Shown: in pieces, positions 9,174 to 19,055 of the stretch
Numbering within the stretch: the first letter of the stretch is position 1
Layout of the letters: the number at the start of each line of letters is the position of its first letter
Assembly (NCBI GenBank): GCA_904397845.1
Contig: CAJFOX010000011.1
Span: 1-64,000, forward strand
Source: an uncultured Oscillospiraceae bacterium
GTDB lineage: Bacteria; Bacillota; Clostridia; Oscillospirales; Ruminococcaceae
Length of the DNA stretch: 64,000 bases
Reading direction: 5' to 3'
Notes under the pieces: model-generated
The model's database searches: none
Seen by the model: only the letters and a program-made list of their open reading frames with translations
What the model was told of the DNA's origin: nothing
Made by a program: the position numbers and the translations under genes

Positions 9174-11996
9174 ATGGCTTTGGATAAAATCGTTATTAAA
9201 GGCGCCAGGGAACACAATTTGAAAAATATCGATTTAGAGCTTCCCCGGGACCGATTTATCGTCTTTACCGGGCTTTCCGGATCCGGCAAGTCATCTTTGG
9301 CCTTTGACACCATTTATGCTGACGGACAGCGCCGTTATGTGGAAAGCCTTTCCTCCTACGCGCGGATGTTTTTGGGACAGATGGAAAAACCTGATGTTGA
9401 CAGTATTGAAGGACTATCTCCTGCTATTTCCATCGATCAGAAAACTACTTCCAAAAATCCACGCTCTACGGTAGGCACTGTAACGGAAATTTACGATTAC
9501 CTGCGCCTTCTTTACGCTCGGATCGGGATTCCACACTGTCCTATATGCGGCCGCGTTATTGAGCAGCAAACGGTAGATCAGATGGTAGACCAGATCATGG
9601 CCCTGCCGGAAGGCGCCCGCATTCAGGTTCTTGCCCCTGTTGTACGGGGTCGAAAGGGAGAGCATAAAAAAGAATTTGAAAATGCCAAACGTTCTGGCTT
9701 TGTCCGGGTACGGGCGGACGGTATTCTGTATGACCTTTCCGAGGAAATCAAGCTGGAAAAAAATAAAAAACATAATATCGAAATTGTCATTGACCGTCTT
9801 ATTTTAAAATCGGACATCCGTTCCCGTTTATCCGATTCGCTGGAGTCTGCTATGGCTGTCTCGGGCGGGTTGGTCCTGATTGATGTTCTGGACGGAGAAG
9901 AGCTGCTTTTTTCCCAAAACTACGCTTGCCCCGACCATGGTATCAGTATTGAAGAATTGTCCCCCCGCATGTTTTCCTTCAATAATCCCGCCGGCGCCTG
10001 CGAAAAGTGTACAGGGCTTGGCACCTTTATGAAAGTGGATCCAGCGTTGGTCATCCCCGATCAAAACAGAAGCATCCGCGGCGGGGCAATCCGTGCCAGC
10101 GGGTGGTATTTCGCCGAAGGCGGGCTGGTGCAAAGTTATTTTGAGGCGCTGGCAGATCACTATCATTTCAGTCTGGATACTCCTTTCAAACAGCTTCCAA
10201 AAGAGATACAGGATATCATCCTTTATGGAAATCATGGGGAAAAAATTACTGTTCAGCGGGAATCCGGTACCCGCAGCAGTACCTTTACTACCGATTTTGA
10301 AGGAATCATTCATAATCTGGAACGCCGTTTCCGTACAACCAACAGCAGCTGGATTCGCAACGATATCGCCTCTTTGATGAGTTCTGAGCAGTGTCCAGAC
10401 TGCCACGGCCACCGGTTGAAGCCGGAATATCTAGCGGTTACCGTTGGAGACAAAAATATTTCTGACTTTTGCCGAATGTCCGTTGTGCAGGCACTGGACT
10501 TTCTGGACACGCTGCAACTGACAGAACGCCAAAAAATGATTTCTGCCCAGATTTTGAAAGAAATCCGCGCCCGTTTGGGATTTTTACAAAGCGTTGGTCT
10601 AGAATACCTTACCCTAGCAAGATCCGCCAGCACTCTTTCCGGTGGAGAGAGCCAGCGGATTCGTCTAGCAACTCAAATTGGTTCTTCTCTCATGGGTGTT
10701 CTTTATATTTTGGATGAACCCAGCATCGGCTTACATCAAAAAGATAACCATAAGCTGATTGCCACCCTAAAGAGGCTGCGGGATATTGGCAACACTTTGA
10801 TTGTCGTGGAACATGACGAGGACACCATGCGTGCTGCCGATTTTATTGTAGATATTGGGCCGGGGGCTGGTGTTCATGGCGGAGAAGTGGTCTGCGCCGG
10901 CACGCTGGAAGATATTATTTCCTGCGAAAAATCTATTACCGGCCAATACTTATCTGGAAAGAAAAAAGTAGAAGTCCCTGCCGTTCGAAGGAAAGGCAAT
11001 GGAAAATATATCGAAATTGTCGGGGCAACTGAAAATAACCTGAAAAATATTTCTGTAAAAATTCCTTTGGGGACTTTTACCGGCGTAACTGGTGTTTCCG
11101 GATCCGGCAAGTCTTCTCTCATCAATGAAATTTTATATAAGCGTTTAGCCGGCGATCTCAACGGAGCGCGGATTCGTCCTGGTAAACACAAGGATATTTT
11201 GGGTATCGATCAGTTAGACAAGGTCATTGAAATTGATCAATCCCCGATTGGGCGAACCCCGCGGTCCAATCCTGCCACCTATACCGGTGTCTTTACAGAT
11301 ATTCGAACCCTTTTTGCAACGACAAACCAAGCTAAGATGCGCGGATATACCTCCAGCCGGTTTTCCTTTAATGTAAAAGGAGGTCGGTGTGAAGCCTGCG
11401 AAGGTGATGGCATTATTAAAATTGAAATGCACTTTCTGCCGGACATCTTCGTTCCTTGCGAAGTGTGCAAAGGAAAACGATATAATCGGGAAACCCTTGA
11501 AGTCAAATACAAGGATAAAAATATCTATGACGTTTTGGAAATGACTGTCGAAGAAGGTTTGGAATTTTTTGACAAACTGCCAAAAATCAAACGAAAACTG
11601 CAGACGTTGTACGACGTAGGGTTAGGATACATTAAGATTGGGCAACCTGCCACTACTTTATCCGGCGGCGAAGCACAACGGGTAAAGCTGGCTGCTGAAC
11701 TTTGCCGAAAACCCACTGGCAAAACCATCTATATCCTGGACGAGCCTACAACCGGGCTGCACACGGCTGATGTCCATAAATTGATTGAAGTGCTGCAAAC
11801 ACTGGTGGACGCGGGAAATACTGTTGTATTTATCGAACACAATTTGGATGTTATTAAAACAGCGGATTATCTGATTGATCTGGGGCCGGATGGCGGAGAC
11901 AATGGCGGACAGGTCGTCTTTTGCGGAACACCCGAAGAGATGGTCAAGTGCGAAAAATCTTATACGGGCCAATATTTAAAAGATCTGCTGAAATAA
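9174..11996 (+). CDS. uvrA: Excinuclease ABC subunit A
   Basis: A 940-residue UvrA, the dimeric ABC ATPase that finds DNA damage and loads UvrB. Both nucleotide-binding modules are intact: Walker [13 protein letters not shown] near residue 31 and [13 protein letters not shown] near 642, and two LSGGE signatures. Zinc-finger cysteines are visible (CPICG, CPDCHG and the [14 protein letters not shown] pair). Length and order are normal for the family. GGAGG precedes the ATG, and the gene follows uvrB by 16 bp, with a strong terminator after it. Confidence 0.98.
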   Translation: MALDKIVIKGAREHNLKNIDLELPRDRFIVFTGLSGSGKSSLAFDTIYADGQRRYVESLSSYARMFLGQMEKPDVDSIEGLSPAISIDQKTTSKNPRSTVGTVTEIYDYLRLLYARIGIPHCPICGRVIEQQTVDQMVDQIMALPEGARIQVLAPVVRGRKGEHKKEFENAKRSGFVRVRADGILYDLSEEIKLEKNKKHNIEIVIDRLILKSDIRSRLSDSLESAMAVSGGLVLIDVLDGEELLFSQNYACPDHGISIEELSPRMFSFNNPAGACEKCTGLGTFMKVDPALVIPDQNRSIRGGAIRASGWYFAEGGLVQSYFEALADHYHFSLDTPFKQLPKEIQDIILYGNHGEKITVQRESGTRSSTFTTDFEGIIHNLERRFRTTNSSWIRNDIASLMSSEQCPDCHGHRLKPEYLAVTVGDKNISDFCRMSVVQALDFLDTLQLTERQKMISAQILKEIRARLGFLQSVGLEYLTLARSASTLSGGESQRIRLATQIGSSLMGVLYILDEPSIGLHQKDNHKLIATLKRLRDIGNTLIVVEHDEDTMRAADFIVDIGPGAGVHGGEVVCAGTLEDIISCEKSITGQYLSGKKKVEVPAVRRKGNGKYIEIVGATENNLKNISVKIPLGTFTGVTGVSGSGKSSLINEILYKRLAGDLNGARIRPGKHKDILGIDQLDKVIEIDQSPIGRTPRSNPATYTGVFTDIRTLFATTNQAKMRGYTSSRFSFNVKGGRCEACEGDGIIKIEMHFLPDIFVPCEVCKGKRYNRETLEVKYKDKNIYDVLEMTVEEGLEFFDKLPKIKRKLQTLYDVGLGYIKIGQPATTLSGGEAQRVKLAAELCRKPTGKTIYILDEPTTGLHTADVHKLIEVLQTLVDAGNTVVFIEHNLDVIKTADYLIDLGPDGGDNGGQVVFCGTPEEMVKCEKSYTGQYLKDLLK

Positions 11997-12022
11997 ACAA
12001 CCTAGTTAGGCAGCGATAAACC

Positions 12023-12058
12023 AAAAAAAGCCAACGCGTAAAAGCGTTGGCTTTTTTG
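12023..12058 (+). terminator. Rho-independent terminator of uvrBA
   Basis: The stem AAAGCCAACGC / GCGTTGGCTTT with a 4-6-nt loop is followed by a T-run. Confidence 0.9.
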
Positions 12059-12092
12059 TTCATTATCACCCACAATAATAAAGTCTCTTAAA

Positions 12093-12737
12093 CTACTCAA
12101 TCAAAGTGGCTATATCCATCGGTGTTGCAGCAATTTGATCAGCACCGGCTTCTTTTAATTCCTTTCGGCTGCCATATCCATACAAAACCCCAATGGATGA
12201 AATACCCTCTTGTTTCGCACCAACGACATCATAACACCGGTCACCGATCATGACAGCTTTTGAAAGATCCTGAATCCCCAGCTGTTCGATAACATAGCGA
12301 ATTACATCCGATTTATGCGGCCGCTCTCCGGATAAAGAGCTGCCGCCAATAAAATGGAAAAATGGCGTCAATTTTAAATCTTCCAGAATCGGAACAGCCA
12401 CTTCGACCGGTTTGGAAGTTGCAATCGTCAATATTTTCCCCTTTTTTAACAGGGTTTGCAGCATATTCACAACATCTGGGAAAGGCAAATTTCCCTTCAT
12501 CCCGTACTGCGCGTAATACTGACGGTACATCAATACCGCCTGCTGTGCATTTTCCAAAGAAAAATGGTGAAAAAGCATTAACGACTCTAAAATAGGAGGC
12601 CCAATATAGCAATATAATTTTTCTTTTCTTTCTTCTATCCCAAATTGGCGCAGCGTATACTGAACAGCATTTAAAATTCCATCTTGTGAGTCGATAATGG
12701 TACCATCCAAGTCAAATAATAAAAAATCTTTTTTCAT
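12093..12737 (-). CDS. HAD-family hydrolase
   Basis: A 214-residue haloacid dehalogenase-type phosphatase. Motif I is DLDGTIID at residues 9-16 with the nucleophile Asp9, motif II is the T of IATSKP, motif III is the Lys of RPHKSD, and motif IV is MIGDRCYDVVGAK. An alpha-helical cap fills residues 17-85, as in phosphoglycolate phosphatase-like enzymes. The substrate cannot be read from the sequence. ATG at 12737 is chosen because AAGGGG lies 6-7 nt upstream; an in-frame start seven codons earlier would overlap that site. Confidence 0.85.
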   Translation of the reverse strand: MKKDFLLFDLDGTIIDSQDGILNAVQYTLRQFGIEERKEKLYCYIGPPILESLMLFHHFSLENAQQAVLMYRQYYAQYGMKGNLPFPDVVNMLQTLLKKGKILTIATSKPVEVAVPILEDLKLTPFFHFIGGSSLSGERPHKSDVIRYVIEQLGIQDLSKAVMIGDRCYDVVGAKQEGISSIGVLYGYGSRKELKEAGADQIAATPMDIATLIE

Positions 12738-12812
12738 AGGATCCCCTTCATATATCACATTTTTCTGTACATCCTAATACTTGATTCTATTTTACCAGAA
12801 AGGAGCAAAGAT

Positions 12813-12971
12813 ATGGAGTATTCTTCGAAAAAAGATCCGCAGGAAAAAGCACAGAAAGTGGCGAGCGAATTTGTCAACGCCAGTTCTTTAAAAACGGATC
12901 CTCAGGGAAGCTATACCGGTAAAACCTTAAAGCACGGCGAAAAACCCGTCCAAGATGTGGACGATCTTTAA
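12813..12971 (+). CDS. Small acidic/basic protein (52 aa), unknown function
   Basis: A 52-residue reading frame with AAAGGAG 7 nt before its ATG and a strong terminator 4 bp after its stop, so it is very probably a gene. The protein is hydrophilic, with no Cys and no membrane segment. The stretch TDPQGSYTG and the ending PVQDVDDL recall small uncharacterised proteins common in Clostridia, by memory only. It diverges from the HAD gene. No function is proposed. Confidence 0.75.
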   Translation: MEYSSKKDPQEKAQKVASEFVNASSLKTDPQGSYTGKTLKHGEKPVQDVDDL

Positions 12972-12974
12972 TTT

Positions 12975-13012
12975 TACGAAAAAGCCGCCTGATTGGCGGC
13001 TTTTTCGTAAAA
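12975..13012. terminator. Bidirectional terminator
   Basis: ACGAAAAAGCCGCC and GGCGGCTTTTTCGT form a perfect stem around a short loop. It serves the 52-aa gene (+) and folT (-), which converge. Confidence 0.88.
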
Positions 13013-13018
13013 TCTTCC

Positions 13019-13552
13019 TCATCTGCTTTCGCTTTGATTGACGCCGAGAAATCTTTTGACAGGCTTTACAATGTATGGCAAAATACTGCCGAAAACAAAT
13101 GCTGTAAGAATCCCGGTAAAAATCCTAGGAATTACCGCGCCAAAAACAAAAGCAAAAGAATAGTAACCGTAAATTTTACTATCGAGATACAAGGTTCCGG
13201 TATTAAGAGCAGTAACAATCAGGGCCGTTGAAATTGTAATCAGCTGTATTTGCAAAAAACTCATATCAAAATGACAGTGTTTTGCATAAAGCCCGATCAA
13301 TAACCCACGGACGGCAGCTGGGATCACCCAGAGAACGGTGGTTGGCGTTAAACCAAATGTCAATAGTTGATTCAAAAAGCTGCCGAAAAATCCGATAAGA
13401 AAGCCGTCCAGTGGGCCAAGTAAAGCTGCTCCAACAATAATGGGCAGACTGTCCAGTGTTATTTTCATATTGCCTAAATTGATCGAAAACAGGCTGAGAA
13501 CCACATACATCGCAATCAGCATCGCAACCGTTACCATTCGCTTTGCTTTCAT
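13019..13552 (-). CDS. folT: ECF transporter substrate-binding S component, folate type
   Basis: A 177-residue membrane protein with about six hydrophobic segments and an N-terminal basic stretch, the size of an ECF S component. LDSLPIIVGAALLGP and the AVRGLLIGLYA segment fit the folate family. The strongest support is the leader: a THF riboswitch followed by a terminator lies upstream on the same strand. The S component would bind folate and work with a shared EcfA/EcfA'/EcfT module, which is not in this window. ATG at 13552 has AAAGGA 8 nt upstream. Confidence 0.88.
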   Translation of the reverse strand: MKAKRMVTVAMLIAMYVVLSLFSINLGNMKITLDSLPIIVGAALLGPLDGFLIGFFGSFLNQLLTFGLTPTTVLWVIPAAVRGLLIGLYAKHCHFDMSFLQIQLITISTALIVTALNTGTLYLDSKIYGYYSFAFVFGAVIPRIFTGILTAFVFGSILPYIVKPVKRFLGVNQSESR

Positions 13553-13758
13553 AAAACCATTCCTTTCTCTTTTTACAGGACATGTTGATTTTTCCAAAAA
13601 TACTTAAAAATCAAAATCATATCCGCAGAAAAGTATGGGGAACGCCTATGAAACCCTCGTCCTGTGTACTTCGCTTTTTGATCCCGAGCCAGCGCGTTTT
13701 CCCTTCTGCTTTTAACAGCAGAAAAACGTTCCGATTCGCATAAGTTATTTTTGCATAC

Positions 13759-13819
13759 AAAAAAGACTCCTCCTCTTTCTGTCTCTAGCCACTGCAAGGC
13801 CACAGAAAGAGAGGGAGTC
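13759..13819 (-). terminator. Riboswitch-linked attenuator hairpin of folT
   Basis: On the minus strand an 18-nt arm (13819-13802) pairs with 13782-13765, with two small mismatches, and is followed by six Ts (13764-13759). It starts 13 nt after the THF aptamer, so it is the likely expression platform. About 206 nt still separate it from the folT start. Confidence 0.85.
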
Positions 13820-13831
13820 CCCCTTTCATGC

Positions 13832-13928
13832 GGCAGCGGGATGCGAAATTTGTACCGCAAGTTTCCTTTTCGTCTATCTGGCAACTCCCCGTCCAGACAG
13901 CACTTAACGCACAAAAATCTACTCTGCC
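13832..13928 (-). promoter_or_regulatory. THF (tetrahydrofolate) riboswitch
   Basis: The minus strand shows the conserved blocks in order: a closing stem GGCAG/CTGCC, AGAGTAGA, GCGTTAAGTG, GGGGAGTTG, ACGAA, GCGGT and CGCATCCCGC. These match the known THF aptamer, which binds reduced folates and lowers folate transport or synthesis. It is followed by a terminator and folT, giving a negative feedback circuit on folate uptake. Confidence 0.95.
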
Positions 13929-13985
13929 AATGACTATTGATTTTTTGTTTGCCGCCCAGCCATTCTACACGACTAAGCGGCAGCG

Positions 13986-14008
13986 AAAAACAGCTGATGC
14001 TGTTTTAA
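13986..14008 (-). terminator. Terminator of the ior-paaK-ACT operon
   Basis: On the minus strand AAAACAGC pairs with GCTGTTTT around a 4-nt loop and runs into Ts, four bases after the ACT gene stop. Confidence 0.7.
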
Positions 14009-14011
14009 ACC

Positions 14012-14443
14012 TTACTTACCGTAAATCTCTTCCCCCTGGACAACCGGGATTCCGCCCTGTTGCAAAGCCAAAATCGCTTTCTGATTATCCTGCACACGAA
14101 GAATCACATAGGCAGTATCCGCTTTTGGAGAAACAAACGCATACATATATTCTACGGCAATTCCCGCTTTCGCCACATGCTTCAGCGCTTTGGACAACCC
14201 ACCCGGCTTATGGGACACCGCAATGGCAATAACATCTGTTAACGAAACCTTAAAACCCGCTGCTTTCAAAGCATCTTCAGCTTTCTGCGGATTGTTCACA
14301 ATCAAACGCAAAATACCGTAGCGCTCCGTATCTGCAACGGAAAGCGCGCACATATCAATTCCATTTTCACCTAAAATTCCGGTAATTTCAGCTAAGGTAC
14401 CCGGTTTATTCTCTACAAAAACGGACAGCTGTTTCATTGTCAT
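14012..14443 (-). CDS. Tandem ACT-domain protein
   Basis: A 143-residue protein made of two ACT domains, small folds that bind amino acids. The first begins at residue 3 (LSVFVENKPGTLAEITGILG) and the second near residue 72 (VSHKPGGLSKALKHVAKAG). Such proteins often lie beside iorAB and phenylacetate-CoA ligase genes in anaerobes and may sense an aromatic or branched amino acid; that role is inferred. ATG at 14443 follows GGAAGG. It is last in the operon, and the 148-bp gap after paaK may hold its own promoter. Confidence 0.85.
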   Translation of the reverse strand: MTMKQLSVFVENKPGTLAEITGILGENGIDMCALSVADTERYGILRLIVNNPQKAEDALKAAGFKVSLTDVIAIAVSHKPGGLSKALKHVAKAGIAVEYMYAFVSPKADTAYVILRVQDNQKAILALQQGGIPVVQGEEIYGK

Positions 14444-14591
14444 GCTATATCTTCCTTTCCGTATTATGCAGGTCGGCAACAAAAAAGGAAAAAGCTGGAT
14501 TCTCAAAATAAAAGCCTTTCATCTTGGCGTACACGAAAACCAACGATCCTTTCTGTCTATTATTATAACATAGATTCATCTGAGATAACAG

Positions 14592-15893
14592 CTATATTTT
14601 TCGTTTATCGATTACGCGTACTGCTTTTCCTTCACTCCTTGCAATGGACTTCGGAGGCAGCAGTGTAACTTTTGCAGAAATTCCCAAAGTAGAAGCTACG
14701 GCCGCTTTGATTTTTGCTTCTGTTTCCTCAATCAGGCGAACTGCATCAAATTCCATATCTTCTTTCATCTCAACCTGAATTTCCAATGTATCCAGATTAT
14801 CAACGCGATCGACAATCAGCATGTAATGGGGAGCCGTATCCCCCAGCTCCAGCAATACAGCTTCAACCTGAGACGGAAACACGTTTACCCCGCGAATAAT
14901 CAGCATATCGTCTGTTCTCCCGCTGGGTTTTTTCATTTTTATCAGGGTGCGCCCACAACTGCATTTTTCCCGGCTCAGCGAAGCGATATCACGAGTCCTA
15001 TAGCGAATTAAGGGCAGAGCCTCTTTGCTGATGCAGGTGAATACCAGTTCACCGACTTCGCCTTCCGGCAAAACCTCACCAGTATCCGGATCAATGATTT
15101 CCGGATAAAAATGATCTTCATTGACATGCATCCCGGTTTGCTCACTGCATTCGAAAGCCACGCCGGGCCCCATCACTTCGGACAGGCCATAAATATCATA
15201 CGCTTTTATCCCAAGCAGTTCCTCAATTTTACGGCGCATTTCATCGCTCCATGGTTCTGCACCGAAAACGCCCGCTTTCAGGCTGATTTCTGATTTGTCC
15301 ACTCCCATATCCCGCAGGCTTTCACCCAGGAACAGTGCATACGAGGGTGTACAGCAAAGGATCGTAGAGCCAAAATCCTTAAAAATCTGAATCTGCCTTT
15401 TGGTATTACCGGAAGAAACCGGAATAACCGTCGCATGGATTTCCTCCGCTCCAGCATGCAGGCCGAGTCCACCGGTGAACAAGCCGTAACCATAAGAAAC
15501 ATGAACAAAATCACTGGCATCTCCTCCGGCGGCCGTCAGGGCGCGTCCGCAGCAATTACCCCAAATTTTGATATCATTTTGTGTATAGCCTACTACCGTC
15601 TGCTTACCAGTCGTACCACTGGAAGCATGAATACGCGCCAGATCTTCCACCGGTACGGCAAACAAACCATAAGGATAGTTATCGCGCAAATCCTGCTTGT
15701 AAGTAAACGGCAGCTTGGAAATATCGTCGATTGATTGGATATCCTCCGGCTTCAGACCCATTTCATCAAATTTTTTTCGATAAAAAGGCACATGCTCATA
15801 AACATGGCGCACTGTCTGCGATAAACGCAGGCTCTGCAAGGCTCTTAATTCATGGATAGGCGCCGTTTCAATCGGATTCCAATAGCGTTCCAT
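14592..15893 (-). CDS. paaK: Phenylacetate--CoA ligase
   Basis: A 433-residue adenylate-forming enzyme of the PaaK type, which turns aryl acetates into CoA thioesters with ATP. Core motifs are visible: the P-loop [11 protein letters not shown] near residue 90, [10 protein letters not shown] near 225, [18 protein letters not shown] with two Cys in a CxC pattern, and the C-terminal [11 protein letters not shown]. It is 28 bp after iorB. Together they suggest interconversion of aryl 2-oxoacids, aryl-CoA and free aryl acetates with ATP gain or cost. ATG at 15893 has GGGAGG 7 nt upstream; an in-frame TTG two codons earlier is less likely. Confidence 0.93.
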   Translation of the reverse strand: MERYWNPIETAPIHELRALQSLRLSQTVRHVYEHVPFYRKKFDEMGLKPEDIQSIDDISKLPFTYKQDLRDNYPYGLFAVPVEDLARIHASSGTTGKQTVVGYTQNDIKIWGNCCGRALTAAGGDASDFVHVSYGYGLFTGGLGLHAGAEEIHATVIPVSSGNTKRQIQIFKDFGSTILCCTPSYALFLGESLRDMGVDKSEISLKAGVFGAEPWSDEMRRKIEELLGIKAYDIYGLSEVMGPGVAFECSEQTGMHVNEDHFYPEIIDPDTGEVLPEGEVGELVFTCISKEALPLIRYRTRDIASLSREKCSCGRTLIKMKKPSGRTDDMLIIRGVNVFPSQVEAVLLELGDTAPHYMLIVDRVDNLDTLEIQVEMKEDMEFDAVRLIEETEAKIKAAVASTLGISAKVTLLPPKSIARSEGKAVRVIDKRKI

Positions 15894-15921
15894 CTGCAAT
15901 TCCTCCCAATCACTTTCAATT

Positions 15922-16518
15922 TTATTTCATTTTAGCCCCATCTACTGCAGCCGCACGTCCCAGTTCAAAGGCATTTACATTTAAATCCAAAAATTTGGGA
16001 GGAACCAATTCCCGAATAGCAGTTTCCCAATGTTCCTTTGCAAAGGGCATCATAGTAGAGAGAATGCCGATTAAAACGGTGTTTGTCGCTTTCGCCGAAC
16101 CTGCCTGCTGAGCCAAACTCAAAGCGTCTACAGCGACCAGATTGGCACCCGTCTGCCGAAGCTTTGTCACAATATCCTCAGGATATTGTGCTGTGCCGGT
16201 GATAACCGGCATGGGATCAATCTTCTGTGTGCTCAGGATCATGGTTCCTTCTTTTTTCAAATACGGCAGCCAGCGAGCTGCTTCCAGCTGTTCAAAGGAA
16301 AGCAGAAAATCCGCCTCACCCTGTTCAACAATGGGAGAAAATACCTGATCGCCGTATTTGATATAAGTCACTACAGATCCGCCCCGTTGAGACATACCAT
16401 GAACTTCAGAAACCTTTACATCAAACCCCTGCGCCATAAACACATGGCCCAAAATCCGGCTGGCTAACAGGGATCCCTGTCCACCTACCCCGACAATCAT
16501 TACACTTTTTGTTTTCAT
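15922..16518 (-). CDS. iorB: Indolepyruvate:ferredoxin oxidoreductase, beta subunit
   Basis: A 198-residue gamma-type domain of the 2-oxoacid:ferredoxin oxidoreductase family, with the N-terminal motif [17 protein letters not shown] and the segment [18 protein letters not shown]. It pairs with IorA to oxidise aryl 2-oxoacids made from Trp, Phe or Tyr to aryl acetyl-CoA, reducing ferredoxin. AGGAGG lies before the ATG at 16518 and overlaps the end of iorA; only 2 bp separate the genes, so translation is probably coupled. Confidence 0.94.
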   Translation of the reverse strand: MKTKSVMIVGVGGQGSLLASRILGHVFMAQGFDVKVSEVHGMSQRGGSVVTYIKYGDQVFSPIVEQGEADFLLSFEQLEAARWLPYLKKEGTMILSTQKIDPMPVITGTAQYPEDIVTKLRQTGANLVAVDALSLAQQAGSAKATNTVLIGILSTMMPFAKEHWETAIRELVPPKFLDLNVNAFELGRAAAVDGAKMK

Positions 16519-16520
16519 AT

Positions 16521-18254
16521 TTACCGCACCTCCTGAGCGCCAATGGCATGGAACGGACAAAGTGACGCACACAAACCACAGCCTACGCACAAGGTTGGGT
16601 CAATGGAGGCCTTGCTGTCTTCCATGTGAATGGACGGACACCCAATCTTAAAGCAGGCTTTGCAAGAACGACATTGTTCCCTGTCTACCGCAAGGGGTGC
16701 TTTTTTGGGAACAGACTTCAACAGCACGCAGGGACGGCGGCTGATGATAACCGACGGCTCCGGAGACGCCAATTCTTCTTTCAGTGCAGTCTCTACCTGA
16801 ACCGTATCATAAGGATCTACCACCCGCACCCGGCGGATCCCCGCCGCACGACAGACCGCTTCGATGCTGACTTGAGGAACTTCTTCCCCCTTCAGCGTCC
16901 GACCGGTCGTTGGATTATCCTGGTGACCGGTCATACCCGTAATCCGATTATCCAGAATAATGACCGTAGAATTCCCCTTGTTATACCCAATATTGACAAG
17001 GCCGGTAACGCCTGAGTGCATAAAAGTAGAATCCCCTATCACTGCAACGGAGCGATCCTGCATTCCTCTTGCTTTATTAAAGCCGTGCAGAGAGGAAATA
17101 GAAGCGCCCATGCACACGCAGGTGTCCATTGCGTTCAAAGGAGCTGTTGCGCCCAATGTATAACAGCCAATATCTCCGCTGACCATAACCCTGAGTTTCG
17201 ACAAGACATAATATAACCCGCGGTGAGGACACCCAGGGCACATCACCGGAGGACGCATCGGCACCGGTTCGTCAAAAGTGCGGTAATCCGTTTTCTCGCC
17301 GAGAACTTTCTCCGCGATCATTTGGGGAGAATATTCTCCAAGCTTTGTAAACAAAGCCTTCCCTTCGCAGGCAATCCCGAGTTTTTTCACCTGCGTTTCA
17401 AAAATATCATCCAATTCTTCGATTACATATAACTTGTCTACCTTTTGTGCAAAATCGCGGATCATTTGCTCCGGCAACGGATAAATCAGTCCTAGTTTTA
17501 AAACGCTTGCTTTTTCTCCCAGCGCCTCTTTCACATACTGATAGGCAATGCCTGAACAAATAACGCCAATCTTCGTATCTGCCCATTCAATCCGGTTCAG
17601 ACCAGTTGTTTCCGCAAAACGGGCCAACGCCTCCAGCCTTTGCTCTACTGCGATATGACGGCTTTTGGCAAAAGCAGGCATCATCACATATTTCTGTGGA
17701 TTTTTCACATAATCCTTTAAAGGCTTTTCGTCACGAGGACATTCTTCCACAATACTTTGGGAGTGAGATACCCGTGTCGAGAGGCGGAAAAGCACCGGTG
17801 TGTCAAAATCTTCTGAAATTTCATACGCCGCTTTGATGAATTCTTTGCATTCTTTTGAATTAGAAGGCTCTATCATTGGTAATTTCGCGGCGGCGGCATA
17901 ATGCCGTGAATCCTGTTCGTTTTGCGAAGAATGCATCCCTTGGTCGTCGGCCACGGCAAGAATCATGCCTCCGTTTACTCCGGTATAACTGGAAGTAAAT
18001 ACCGGATCTGCCGCCACATTCAGTCCTACATGCTTCATCGCGCAAAAAGATCTGGCGCCGCCAAAACTCGCACCAATAGCAACCTCTGCCGCTACCTTTT
18101 CATTTGGGGCCCACTCGGCGTATATTTCTTCATATTTCGCCGCATATTCGGAAATCTCCGTACTGGGTGTTCCCGGATAGCTGGAAACAACCCGGCAACC
18201 TGCTTCATATAATCCCCTGGCAACCGCTTCGTTGCCAAGCATCAGCCTTTTCAT
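16521..18254 (-). CDS. iorA: Indolepyruvate:ferredoxin oxidoreductase, alpha subunit
   Basis: A 577-residue catalytic subunit. The N-terminal pyrimidine-binding part starts with LMLGNEAVARGLYEAGC and SSYPGTPSTE, and the thiamine-diphosphate site is in GDIGCYTLG through GDSTFMHSG. The C-terminus carries two 4Fe-4S sites, CRSCKACFKIGC and CVGCGLCASLC. It oxidises aryl 2-oxoacids with ferredoxin as acceptor. GGGAGG precedes the ATG at 18254. It begins 16 bp after mntP on the same strand with no terminator between, so both probably share a transcript. Confidence 0.96.
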   Translation of the reverse strand: MKRLMLGNEAVARGLYEAGCRVVSSYPGTPSTEISEYAAKYEEIYAEWAPNEKVAAEVAIGASFGGARSFCAMKHVGLNVAADPVFTSSYTGVNGGMILAVADDQGMHSSQNEQDSRHYAAAAKLPMIEPSNSKECKEFIKAAYEISEDFDTPVLFRLSTRVSHSQSIVEECPRDEKPLKDYVKNPQKYVMMPAFAKSRHIAVEQRLEALARFAETTGLNRIEWADTKIGVICSGIAYQYVKEALGEKASVLKLGLIYPLPEQMIRDFAQKVDKLYVIEELDDIFETQVKKLGIACEGKALFTKLGEYSPQMIAEKVLGEKTDYRTFDEPVPMRPPVMCPGCPHRGLYYVLSKLRVMVSGDIGCYTLGATAPLNAMDTCVCMGASISSLHGFNKARGMQDRSVAVIGDSTFMHSGVTGLVNIGYNKGNSTVIILDNRITGMTGHQDNPTTGRTLKGEEVPQVSIEAVCRAAGIRRVRVVDPYDTVQVETALKEELASPEPSVIISRRPCVLLKSVPKKAPLAVDREQCRSCKACFKIGCPSIHMEDSKASIDPTLCVGCGLCASLCPFHAIGAQEVR

Positions 18255-18270
18255 GATAATACCTCCCTTT

Positions 18271-18840
18271 TTATCCCATCATGTGCTCCGCAAAAATTTT
18301 GATACCGATTGAAATTAAAATGAGGCCGCCTAATAATTCTGCCTTTTCCTTTAAAAAAGAGCCGAATTTTTTACCGATCCAAACGCCGGCGGCCGAAAAA
18401 ACAAATGTTGTGATGGAAATAAAACCCGCTGCTGCCCAAATAATGACGTCCATCACTGCAAATCCAATCCCTACTGCCAGCGCATCGATGCTGGTAGCTA
18501 CTGCTTGTACCAAAAGAAGCCGGAGCGTAAAGGTTTTCTCGCAATTTTCTTCTTCGGGATGGCGCATTTGCGAAATCGCTTCCCAAACCATTTTACCGCC
18601 AATAAATCCCAGCAAAATCAAAGCAATCCAGTGATCCAGGCTTTTTATGTATACACTAAAGGTCTGTCCGGCAAAGTAGCCTATAATCGGCATCATTCCC
18701 TGGAACAGACCAAAAGCAAATGCAATCAAAAAAAAGCCGGAACGGCGCAGCCTTTGAAAGCACAAACCATCTGAAATCGATACTGCCATTGCATCCATCG
18801 AAAGACCTACCGCAAGAAAAAATAATGTTAAAATGTCCAA
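18271..18840 (-). CDS. mntP: Manganese efflux pump MntP
   Basis: A 189-residue membrane protein with six hydrophobic segments arranged as two repeats, each with the family Asp motif (GLSMDAMAVSISDG and ATSIDALAVGIGFA). MntP exports Mn(II). The start is taken as TTG at 18840 because GGTGGGG lies 6 nt upstream; no ATG fits. The promoter at 18875-18903 leaves a leader of only about 30 nt, too short for the yybP-ykoY Mn riboswitch that often controls this gene. It precedes iorA on the same strand. Confidence 0.9.
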   Translation of the reverse strand: MDILTLFFLAVGLSMDAMAVSISDGLCFQRLRRSGFFLIAFAFGLFQGMMPIIGYFAGQTFSVYIKSLDHWIALILLGFIGGKMVWEAISQMRHPEEENCEKTFTLRLLLVQAVATSIDALAVGIGFAVMDVIIWAAAGFISITTFVFSAAGVWIGKKFGSFLKEKAELLGGLILISIGIKIFAEHMMG

Positions 18841-18874
18841 AACATCCCCACCATTACAAAAGATTGCAGATTTG

Positions 18875-18903
18875 ATTATAGTATAATTGCAGCATAATGT
18901 CAA
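18875..18903 (-). promoter_or_regulatory. SigA-type promoter of mntP-iorAB-paaK
   Basis: On the minus strand TTGACA (18903-18898), 17-bp spacer, TATAAT (18880-18875); both hexamers are perfect. Confidence 0.88.
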
Positions 18904-18993
18904 TTCAATCCTTTAAAGCGCCAATCCCTTCTTTTCATTTTGTAAAAGCGTCATTTCATTGCAAATTCACAGATTCTTCACCAAATAATACTG

Positions 18994-19022
18994 TTGTTTG
19001 ATGTAGAATATCATATTAGAAT
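18994..19022 (+). promoter_or_regulatory. Probable SigA promoter of the DUF5685 operon
   Basis: TTGTTT (18994-18999), 17-bp spacer, TAGAAT (19017-19022), placing the start about 27 bp before the TTG codon at 19056. Confidence 0.6.
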
Positions 19023-19055
19023 ACTGACAAATCAACATAAAGGATGGAGCGCTTT

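Noticed and set aside
13573..13914. A 113-codon minus-strand frame upstream of folT
   Set aside because: It runs through the THF aptamer and its terminator hairpin; the conserved signal is RNA structure, not protein.
18841..18900. A yybP-ykoY manganese riboswitch for mntP
   Set aside because: The promoter leaves only about 30 nt of leader, and none of the motif is present.
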